From Caprimulgus europaeus (lineage: Eukaryota > Chordata > Aves > Caprimulgiformes > Caprimulgidae), in assembly GCA_907165065.1 (NCBI GenBank), contig OU015524.1:620001-684000 (forward strand): a stretch of DNA of 64,000 nt. The letters are read 5' to 3'. The notes under the pieces were generated by a model that saw only the letters and a program-made list of their open reading frames with translations, was not told the origin of the DNA and ran no database searches. Made by a program: the position numbers and the translations under genes. This document shows, piece by piece, positions 50,301 to 58,300 of this stretch. How positions within the stretch are numbered: the first letter of the stretch is position 1; the number at the start of each line of letters is the position of its first letter.

Positions 50301-51821
50301 GTGTTGCACCGAGGTTAATTTCAGGTTAATCTCTAAACTAGGTGTCTGCTCCAAATCACCCTTTAGAAAGGTTTATCTTTGCAGGGTATGGAGAGAGCCC
50401 GGGGAGATTATCACCATCTGCAGAACAGGGGGATTTCACAGAGGCCACGGGGATTTTACAGAGGCCAAGGTAGCGGGATTTGTGTCAGTTAGGAGGAGAG
50501 TAACCTCTCCAGCACTGCTCTTGGAAAGGACACACAGGTGTCATTTAAGAACATCGGGGTTTACTGAGCAGAATGCTTGAGTGTAGCTCCTGAGACTCAA
50601 CGTGGTTTTTTCACCCATGTTGTGTAGCTGTTCAGTTAGTTGACAGCAGGTTTTAAATTAATTCTCTCTTAAAAAACCAAAAGTAAATGACATACTGAAA
50701 CTTGATTGTTTGAAAATCACCATAATGGGTGTTTACACGTTGGTTTAAATGGTGCAGTCATGAACGTGCACCTGGGCAGCACAGTGTGAGGCACCACGCA
50801 CTCCAGTGTCGCTTTTCGTTCCTGCTCTTGGAACGTACAACGTCAGCTCAAACATAACTTGTTTGTGCTCATGATCAATGCGAGTTCTAAAAATAGGAAA
50901 AAAGGAAAGGTGCCCTTCCCCAAAGTATTAAAGCAGAAAGATTCTATTGTCTGCCTTTTTTGGGTAGAGTTCAGTTATTTTCGTGGCATCATGTGTGGTC
51001 ATGTGCAAAGAGCTCGGGGTGAGGTGCAGCCCGCAGAGCCCCGGTTTAGTGAAGTACCTGCTTGTGTCTTGCTCCGGGCTGTTGCCTTCTGGCCACCCAG
51101 CGAATATGATGTTGCTCTTTCTTTTCTTCTGTCCTCAGGCTTATGCCCAGACAACTTGCACCACTGTTTGGTGTTCCTCTACCTTTCTTTTAATTTTTGT
51201 TGACCGCCTGACAAGACCCCTTTCATTCCTGCGCTCTCTTATCCCCTTGTTCTGGCATTTTACTTTCTTTGAGTTTTGTGCCATCTATCAACAAAAACAC
51301 CTTTTTGTTCAGTCCCTCTGACACTGCCTGTCCTTTGCCTTTCTCTGTGCCTGCATCGTGCACCGTTGAAGACCCGTTGTCTTTTTTGGGTGCACGCAGC
51401 TGTGTCAGAAACCCCGCTGCCCTGCCCAGGGCCCTCTGCTTCTCGTGCAAAGCTGCGCAGCTTCATGGGGTTTTCTAGAAGGGAACGTTTTGAGGGAAAG
51501 CATTTCATTCCATGTGCTGAAATGGAATACAAGGGCAGGATATGAGAGGAAAGCCAAAATGGTGTAACTTGGCCTGTTTGTCAGGCCCCTGAGCCTGCAA
51601 ATTGTACTGATGTCATCGTCCCTTCCCATCACAGCACAGAACCTGTGAAAGGTAAATTAGTGTGGAGAGGGCAGGAAGTTCCCTAATTGTGACTGACCTG
51701 ATTGCATTGTGGATAAAGCGTGTTCTCTGTATCTGGCCAGCTTTCAATTCTCACCTGTTTATTTTTCCCCCAGGTTGTAGGAGGCCTAGATATCCACAAA
51801 AAGATGGTTGTAGACGTGTGA
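14384..51821 (+). CDS. PPP3R1: Calcineurin subunit B type 1 (complete, 6 coding exons)
   Basis: Regulatory subunit of the Ca2+/calmodulin-dependent phosphatase calcineurin; it binds the catalytic A subunit and is needed for activity in NFAT and neuronal signalling. Coding segments are 14384-14386, 37377-37416, 46152-46328, 48550-48609, 49539-49723 and 51774-51821, all with GT-AG boundaries, giving 170 residues, the usual family length. The protein begins MGNEASYPL, so Gly2 is available for N-myristoylation. Four EF-hand loops are visible at about residues 31-42, 63-74, 100-111 and 141-152, each with Asp at position 1 and Glu at position 12; the C-terminus is HKKMVVDV. The first coding exon is only the ATG in a gccgccATG context, and the spliced +4 base is G. 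As far as I recall the protein is essentially identical to the mammalian one. It faces PNO1 tail to tail. Confidence 0.98.
18931..19002 (+). mobile_element. Possible MIR/L2-type relic in PPP3R1 intron 1
   Basis: The order of TAAATATTGTCC, CCACAAATGAAAAAGGTTGAG, then GTAACTTATCCAAG resembles the conserved core of ancient MIR/L2 retroposons. It is strongly diverged, and the match is from memory of the consensus. Confidence 0.3.
29171..29262 (+). repeat. Imperfect two-copy direct repeat
   Basis: Two copies of about 46 bp, each starting CATAAATT and carrying CTGAACAACA/TTGAACAACA and TTAACTAACA-like segments. Non-coding, within intron 1 of PPP3R1. Confidence 0.7.
37377..37416 (+). CDS. PPP3R1: PPP3R1 coding exon 2 (residues 2-14)
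   Basis: Forty bases between TTTTTGCGTTTCAG and GTAAGT. It encodes [13 protein letters not shown] plus the first base of Phe15. It carries the Gly2 myristoylation site and the N-terminal arm that precedes the first EF-hand. Confidence 0.97.
37417..46151 (+). other. PPP3R1: PPP3R1 intron 2 (about 8.7 kb)
   Basis: GTAAGT donor and a TTTTCCTTTCAG acceptor. Mostly AT-rich, with a distinctly GC/CpG-richer block at about 43.9-44.6 kb that is open on both strands, and another at about 41.2-41.5 kb. Paired ACTTAC/GTAAGT inverted repeats lie near 41.1 kb. No protein family was recognised. Confidence 0.95.
46152..46328 (+). CDS. PPP3R1: PPP3R1 coding exon 3 (EF-hands 1 and 2)
   Basis: 177 bases after CTTTCAG, ending AAAG before GTAAGG. 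It encodes residues 15-73 plus one base, including EF-hand loop 1 ([12 protein letters not shown]) and nearly all of loop 2 ([11 protein letters not shown]), whose twelfth residue Glu is completed by the next exon. Confidence 0.98.
47475..47733 (+). mobile_element. CR1 LINE 3'-end fragment (sense)
   Basis: The stretch matches the familiar avian CR1 3' end: a GGTTTTAAACTGAAGGAG segment, a GGATATAAGGAAGATGTTTA segment, a CAGGTTGCCCAGA segment, then GGTTGGACTGGATGATCTTT and a terminal TTCCAACCCAAACC. It is 5'-truncated and diverged with no coding capacity, as is usual for dead CR1 copies in birds. This is one of the main reasons for calling the genome avian. Confidence 0.9.
47826..47884 (+). repeat. 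A-rich simple sequence
   Basis: Long A runs broken by short C blocks, including a run of about 16 A. It lies about 90 bp downstream of the CR1 copy but is not its normal tail. Confidence 0.8.
48550..48609 (+). CDS. PPP3R1: PPP3R1 coding exon 4 (linker between EF-hands 2 and 3)
   Basis: Sixty bases between TTCTTTAG and GTAAGT. With the base carried over from exon 3 it encodes [20 protein letters not shown] (residues 74-93) plus the first base of Phe94. It supplies the last Glu of EF loop 2 and the central linker. Confidence 0.98.
48610..49538 (+). other. PPP3R1: PPP3R1 intron 4
   Basis: 929 bp, GTAAGT to CTTCTGCAG. It contains a clear inverted repeat at 49191-49225. No coding sequence recognised. 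Confidence 0.95.
49539..49723 (+). CDS. PPP3R1: PPP3R1 coding exon 5 (EF-hands 3 and 4)
   Basis: 185 bases after TTCTGCAG, ending GCT before GTAAGT. It encodes residues 94-155, with EF loop 3 ([12 protein letters not shown]) and EF loop 4 ([12 protein letters not shown]), the high-affinity C-terminal calcium sites. The donor is placed after GCT because the next exon opens with GTT GTA GGA GGC, restoring the conserved CAVVGGLD. Confidence 0.98.
49724..51773 (+). other. PPP3R1: PPP3R1 intron 5
   Basis: 2.05 kb, GTAAGT to TTTTTCCCCCAG. It includes a two-copy 20-bp direct repeat at 50429-50468. Open frames around 51.0-51.5 kb do not resemble any family I know. Confidence 0.95.
50429..50468 (+). 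repeat. Two-copy 20-bp direct tandem repeat
   Basis: Two adjacent units beginning GGGGATTT and ending CAGAGGCCA, differing at two positions. Intronic, PPP3R1 intron 5. Confidence 0.85.
51774..51821 (+). CDS. PPP3R1: PPP3R1 coding exon 6 (C-terminus and stop)
   Basis: Starts after CCCCCAG and reads [15 protein letters not shown] then TGA at 51819-51821. This is the conserved calcineurin B C-terminus; the downstream sequence is the 3' UTR. Confidence 0.98.
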   Translation, partial: VVGGLDIHKKMVVDV

Positions 51822-52121
51822 CTCTGTAGGGCACCACCCAACACTTTTGCTTTCTTCTCCATCTCTGAAGATCTGCTCAAGACGTCCGGCAATGCTCTCT
51901 GTGTATTTAAATGGAAGTATTTTTCTCTGTGAAGCCACATTTTCCAACATGAGCCTCATGAAGCCAACTAAGTGTTATTGAACTTTTATTCTCTCAATAA
52001 CTCGGTGTAGCACTTTAAAGTCTGAAGGACAGCAAAGATGGAAAGAGCATATCAGTGTGGTGGAGAAAGGGAAGGGGTTGGCTTTTTAATTTATTTTTCT
52101 TCATCTTTTATAACAAGGAAA

Positions 52122-52175
52122 TATCTATCTATATATATATATGTGTGTGTGTATTTATATATAGATATATATGTA
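52122..52175 (+). repeat. TA/TG microsatellite in PPP3R1 3' UTR
   Basis: Imperfect run of TA and TG dinucleotides with CTAT interruptions. It is likely to be length-variable and can fold on itself because it is nearly self-complementary. Confidence 0.85.
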
Positions 52176-52889
52176 GCTTTCTATATGTAGTAGCTAGGTG
52201 GGCTTTAATTTAATATACTTGATTCAGAAACAAAACTAGAGTACAAAGTGCCAAGCAGAATATTAACAGTTCAATATATGGATATACATCCTTACTTTTA
52301 TTTCACACAGTTTTATATATATAGTAGAAGAATGTAAAATTTTAACTGGGTGTTAGGTCAGATCTCTTCCTTTTCCTGTGACTGTTCAGATGTTTCTATA
52401 TATTGACTGGCTGACAAAGCATTGCTTCTTATTAATTCACCTTAATTACTTTTTTTTTGTAACACAGGAGACTAAGTTTATTTATACCTGTTAATATATT
52501 ACCAGGGACTGTGTCTCTTTGCAAAATGACTTAGTACAGTTCTACTTAACATGAGAACATAGTGTAATGCTACTGCCAAGAACCAGCCCTCGTGCGTGGT
52601 CGCTGCGGAGTGCTTTGGCTGCGTCCCGCCGCCCGGAGCTGGGGCAGCCCCGCTGCTCTGGGCCCGGGGTCGCTGCAGCTGCTCAGGGCGTCGGACGCGC
52701 TCGTGACTTCTCTCGTGCTTCGCTTGATGAAATTAGGATCCAGGTAACTGCAGGATTCCCATCTACTTATTTTATACAGTACTTAGATTATGAAACGTTC
52801 TTGCCATTTAAAATTTGTTGTTTCAACCATGGTAGTTTCCCCTCTGCATTTAAAGAATACTACAGGTAGCATAAATAACTGGTAATATT

Positions 52890-52914
52890 TTATATATATA
52901 TATATATGTATATA
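52890..52914 (+). repeat. TA microsatellite in PPP3R1 3' UTR
   Basis: About ten TA units ending in TGTATATA, which is also a Pumilio-type element (TGTANATA) at 52907-52914. Confidence 0.85.
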
Positions 52915-53645
52915 GGATTCGTACAGGGGGGAAATCTCGGTAACCTGTGCCACAGAGGAGGAAAACTTCACACTATCTAAATTTATACCTCTGTGGCTCT
53001 CCAGTCCTTTGCCTGGAGCATTTCTTTCTTTTCTAGGTTTGTCCATATCATAATTTGTAACGGAGGGTAACTTGATCTATTTGTGTGATATAAAAGTAGC
53101 GAGCCATGTTTTACAACTTTATATCATCCCTTCCCTTTTCTGCAATGGTACTATTGGCTGGAAGAAAAACATTTGCTAGATTTTTTTTTTTTTAGGACAG
53201 TACACCTTTCCTGTATAGTAGCTTTTCTATTTAAAAAAAAACCAAACAAAAAGGTTTTATAATCAGCAGTGGAGAGTGCAGGTTGTCTGAACCTACTTCA
53301 GTCGAGCACCTGTCTGCCATAGCTGTTCCTTCAACTGAGTGCTGCACATCATGGGCTCTGTCTGTGAGAGAGAAATCCAGGTGCTTGGTGTCCTTGCATG
53401 ACATGAAGTTTTGCATGTAGATCGATTTGATGTTCCTCTTGTTTACATAATTTGCATAATTTAAAAGATAATGTTGCCAAACTTTGGTAAATGTTAATGT
53501 TCAAAACAAAAAATCTCCACTACATGTAACTTTTCTTCCTCTGGATCAGTACGTGGCTTATAATCCCAGCCAGTGGTTGTATCTGCTCCAGTGTCAACTG
53601 CCATGTGCTCTGCTTCAAGGGGGAACTAGGCTTTTGTGAATTTTT

Positions 53646-53653
53646 TGTACATA
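53646..53653 (+). promoter_or_regulatory. Pumilio-type element in 3' UTR
   Basis: TGTACATA matches TGTANATA, the PUM1/PUM2 recognition element. It sits about 280 bases before the polyadenylation signal. Occupancy is inferred from the motif only. Confidence 0.4.
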
Positions 53654-53921
53654 AGTATTTGTTACAAACATTTTAGCAAATGCTTTCTGTTTCTCTTACT
53701 CGCTTGTGCATATCTTGGCTGGCATCATAGAGATTAGTGCTGATGTTATTTCCTTAGGGGGGCTGGAAGGGGAGGGGTGAGGGGTGGTTTTTTGTTTTGT
53801 TTTGGGTTTTTTTTTAGTTTGTGTGGGGAAAAATGATTTCTGTTGACTGTTTAGTTTTTCCTCTGCATGCTACATCATACATTGTGGGAACTATAAGAAT
53901 CTTCATACTCTATGAATACAA

Positions 53922-53927
53922 AATAAA
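53922..53927 (+). terminator. PPP3R1: PPP3R1 polyadenylation signal AATAAA
   Basis: Canonical AATAAA inside the string AAATAAAATATTTG, about 2.1 kb after the stop, followed within 60 bases by GT-rich sequence. It is the best 3' end candidate before the convergent PNO1 gene. Confidence 0.75.
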
Positions 53928-53945
53928 ATATTTGAACCTTGGCTG

Positions 53946-55050
53946 GACTGTGTCAGTGCTTACCCAGACCTTCGTGTTCACCTGAAAGCAGCTCTGCACC
54001 CTTCCCTGAAGAGAAGAAAACCTGGTGTTCGGTTTTTGTCCCCTCTTTGATGATTGTGATTTACTGAAGGACTGCACAGGGTGCAGACAGTCCCCCGAGC
54101 ACTTGCAGGCTTCGTGACCACGCAGGTGTAGTTTTTGCTTAAAGGCTTATCTGGTTCTGTGCTGTGTCCAAACTGGATAAAATACTTTGTTTACAATCCT
54201 GCTAAATTCAGAATGGTCGTGGTAAGTGGATGTGGTTTAGAAACCCAAACAAACCCCCTGACCTGAACCTCGTAGGTGAGGAATGAAGGGCAGCTTCTTT
54301 CTCCAGGCAAGGTCTGAGCTGTCTGCTGTGTAAGCAATCCTCCCTGCAGCAGCTGTGTGCTGCTGCTCCCTGTGGTGCAGGTGTTCCGTGGTCAGTTCGT
54401 TATGCACCTGCTTTAGGATAAAGATTAATTACTTTGGTGTGTCCTTGTCTCACTTTCCCTCTCAAGCTACTTGAGATCAGTGACAGCAGCAGCTGCTGGA
54501 CAGAGGATGTGCTAACCAGGTAGGTATGTCATGTCTTGTTTTTGTTCACAAACCTCAACTGAATTACTTTGTGAGACTTGGGAGCGTGTTTGCCTGCAGG
54601 GGCGGGAGAAGAGGACCCATGTTTGGGTCAGAGCAGGACTGGGGCTGGGCTGTGTCATCCTTCCCCTTCCCTCTGTCAAGGGAGATGGAGCACTTGGCAG
54701 TTGATGGGGCTCTGGTGCACCGGTGTTTAACCCAGAGGCTCTTGCCTCTGCTAGGCTGCCCTTGCAGTTCCTTTCTGAGAGAAAATAAGATCTCCATAGG
54801 TGCAGATTCTCTAGGATTAAGTTCAAATACATGATTTACCTGCTTGTCTTACCATTTGTGTGTGGCACATGGTCCCAGCAGTAGCAGACTTGTTGGGCAG
54901 CCTGCCCTTGAACTCTGCATTCCTGTTGACTTCCTTTTCCCAGGAAGACCCTGATCCTCACAGCAGAAAAATACTTTATGTTCAGACAGTCAATAATGAA
55001 GCACGTTTTTGTTTAAGTAAAATCAGGTACTGGTACTTCTGATATGGACA
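53946..55050. other. Convergent intergenic gap PPP3R1 / PNO1
   Basis: About 1.1 kb between the two 3' ends. No gene, RNA gene or clear repeat recognised; the short open frames on both strands near 54.5-54.8 kb look accidental. Confidence 0.7.
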
Positions 55051-55070
55051 CAACCAATTTAAAGTAACTT

Positions 55071-55076
55071 TTAATG
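55071..55076 (-). terminator. PNO1: Probable PNO1 polyadenylation signal (ATTAAA)
   Basis: TTTAAT on the + strand reads ATTAAA on the - strand, the commonest variant signal, about 160 bases beyond the PNO1 stop codon. No better AATAAA was seen nearby on that strand. Confidence 0.45.
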
Positions 55077-55235
55077 ACTGTACAGAAATATTGTGTGTGA
55101 AAATATTTAAATTAGGCTGCACAAACAGTCCTGGTTTTCTTCTGGGCTTCCAAATCTGGGCTTCTGTAGCTCCAGGCTTCTTGTGCATAGAGAAACCACA
55201 GTTCCCAGCCCTTGGTGGTGCAGCCACACTGCAGC

Positions 55236-55303
55236 TCAGAATCTTTCAGCTGCTCTGCTGGCCACTGCCCGGATATTGCCATAAACTTTGGATGGAGGAC
55301 TTC
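55236..55303 (-). CDS. PNO1: PNO1 coding exon 7 (C-terminus and stop)
   Basis: Acceptor TTCTTCTGCAG on the minus strand. It encodes the end of Gly221 then [21 protein letters not shown] and TGA. This tail is a PNO1 family hallmark. The human protein, as I recall it, ends RSADRF, so the changes here are conservative. Confidence 0.96.
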
Positions 55304-58300
55304 CTGCAGAAGAAAGCACAAATTCAGTCAGCAAACAAGAAAACCAGTGTCACAGAAACACGATGGCTCATGCTCACGTTACCAGTGTTACCAGTGGACA
55401 AATAAGCCCGTGGGTGTGAGGAGCAGAGTAAAGCTGCTCTCAGCAGGGGTTGTCCCCTCTGGCTCTCTAGACCGTGCATTCAGAACAGCTCCTCAGGAAA
55501 TGCTGCAGCTGAAGCAAAAAGCAGAAAAATCTTCTTTCTGCACCACAGGGATTTTGGAGCCAGAAACCAAGCCCTGGGCTCCCTGCTTCTTCCCCCAGCC
55601 CTTCTCTTTAAGGGCAACAAACAGCTCCCAGCAAGCTAGCTGCTCCAAGTGCAGGTGTGGACACCCCAGGGAAGAGGTAAGACCCCCAGAAAGCAGTTTC
55701 CCAAACGGCAAGGTCTAGTTATGTGCAGTGGGAGAAGATTGGATAACAGGGCTTACCTAGAATGAGATTGCAAATTGCTGTTCGTGCCATTTTGATGTTC
55801 TGAAAAGATCCTAAAATATGAATTTTCCTGTAAAAAGCAAGTCAAAGTGTTAGTTTATGGAAAAACCCTCCCTGTAATTACATAGTGAACAGAGCTGGAG
55901 GTTAGAGGTGAAGGTGGAATTTCACAGCAGTGAGCTAGTTCCTTTTCTACACTTTATAAAGAAATTAAAAATACATCAAAGCCAGAAAATCTACAACATA
56001 GAACCTGCACTCTTCTAAATCCTTTTTAAAATAGATTTTACAGTTTGCAAATTTAACAGCATAGCAGCTTTAGGAGGAAAACGTTGCAAGGTTTGATTAT
56101 TTATAAGGAATTCTTCCGCTGGGTAGAATCACTCAGTTCTAGGTGTGCTGGGGACATTGTCATTGTTCACAAAAGGTCAAATATTGAAACAGGTGGTGTT
56201 CATAAACATAAGACTTAAATAATTTGTCTTATTAATGCTCTACAACAATTAAAAGAAATATTCAAGTGCTCTTTGTTCCTCTGCCCAGCAGGAAGTCAGT
56301 CCATACTTACGTGTCAGCAAGGACGATTCGGGTCCTGGTGACGTTTTCTATCGTGAATTTTGTTTTTCCGCCTTTCCCTGCTATTCTCCCCACTGCTCTT
56401 GACAGATGATCTCCTTTCAGAGGTTTGACTGAAACAGTAACACACTGAGTTAAAACAGGGGTGGTGGGTATTTCTGTAGCGCTTCCCTTGCCCAAGTTAC
56501 TGGGAACAACTTGCTCCAAGGAGTACGAAAGCAGCTTTGCTGCAGGTGAAATGTGTGTGTGTCTGTATTCACCTGTGTGGCTCAAAGTGAAAATCACAGC
56601 CAGGGGTACGTGACCATGGGCCTCAGAGAGAAATTCTGGTACAGAACTGCAGAACTTTATTACCAAGCAAGAGAGACAGAGGAAAGAAACAGCCCGAGTG
56701 CAGGCAGTTACCCCCAGTGGAAATAAACCAGATCAGCTTTAGGTGCTGCTCTCCTTGGAGCCTGCTCCCAGGAGTCCCAATAATACACTAAATTATAAAC
56801 ACTGATGCTGCCTGCTTCCCACCCCTCACTGTCAGGGCACTGGGAGGAACAAAGCCTGTTCCACTTGTAAAATCTAGTGGAGGCATTCCCCAAAACACTC
56901 TGTGTCACCTCTAAGTTTAAAACAAGGTTTATGCTGTGAGAAGAAAAATCCCATCACCCTGCCACAGTGATGTGCTTTTAAGGATGAAGGTTTGTGGGGT
57001 TTTCTTGGGACATTTACAAAAATGACAACCCTTTAGAGCTGCCTGTACCTAGAGAGTTATTCTGTGTGTTGGCACGAAGGTTCTTCTGAACCCTGGGGAT
57101 AAGTGACACAAATGGAGCAGGGGGTGGGGAAAAAACAACAAAGGATGTACGTGCAGATGGTACCCCCAGCTCCTTCAACACTGCAGCAGGAACTACTTAC
57201 CATCTGTGACTTCAAAGGATTCTAGGAAAAGATCATCCAATCTGATGAGAGCAAGAGCATCCTAAAATATTAAGAGAATTATTATCAGTGTGTTACAGCA
57301 TCACAACAGAGTTGAGCTTTTCTGTTTCTACACAGAAAGAGACAGCAGCAGCATTTCCTCACTCGACACAATAGCAGCAGGCAGCTCAAGGCAGAGCAGC
57401 TGCTTTTTTCCAGTGGCACCAGAAGAGCCCTGCAGACACCCAGACCCACCAGGCTCACCCTCGTGAAGTCGGTAAGGTCTGTGGCAGAGAGCAGCCCCTG
57501 CCATACTGCAGCAAGAGATTTATTTGCTCCGAGCAAAGTGTGAGTTCTGAACAGACTGACAGTATTTGACAGGGACTAAAGCAGAATGAACAGTCTCCAC
57601 GTGAGCAGAGCACCGCAGAGCCAGAGAGAATATGATTTCCTGCTCACCTCTCCCATACCATTGAATATTTCCTCCATTTCATAATTTTCATTATGTGCTG
57701 TTTGAAGATTACCTTTTTATTGTGCTTTAGCTTCAGAAATCAGACCTCCACTCCACAATTTCAAACAGATTTATTTCTAGCCAACCACCTGAAGGAATTT
57801 TATTTCTTTCTTACTGTAATTTGCAGAGAGGCCAAAGGCTTCTCGCAAGCCAATCCAAGCAATCTCATAAGCAAGCTGTTGGGACACTCACCTCTACTTG
57901 AAAGCCAAGGACAAATGCTTTCACAAAATCAGCTGCCTTCGTTAGAGCACTGAGATCCTTTGTCTCTTGGCAAGTCTGCAAGAGGAGAGGTTATGTTTGC
58001 AAATTAAGATAATGCAAGTAGGCTCAGGACTTGAAAAATCGAAGAGATGAAGGCTAACTGTTAAAAAGCAACGTCCAGGCAACGCTCCTGTACTGTGTTC
58101 TACTGAAAGACAAGTGATAAACTTTGTGGGTTTTTATAATGTTCACTCTCAACCACAAGCACACACCGAGCCTGTGTTTGGAGGGAAGAGGGAAACTGCT
58201 GCAAATCCCCACCACTGACTGAGGAGAACCAAACACAAACTAAACTGCAACACAGAACAGCAGAATCAAAGAGAAGGATGATGGCAGGAGACAGCCTGAG

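Larger units (their letters stand above)
51822..53945 (+). other. PPP3R1: PPP3R1 3' UTR (about 2.1 kb)
   Basis: AT-rich, without splice-like structure, running from the stop codon to the AATAAA at 53922-53927. It contains TA/TG microsatellites and two TGTANATA Pumilio-type elements (52907-52914 and 53646-53653). The GC-rich patch at about 52570-52740 is unusual within it. The end is placed about 20 bases past the polyadenylation signal; shorter forms are possible. Confidence 0.75.

Noticed and set aside
55212-55718. 168-codon + strand frame at the PNO1 3' end
   Set aside because: It is antisense to the real PNO1 exon 7 and intron 6, and is open by chance.
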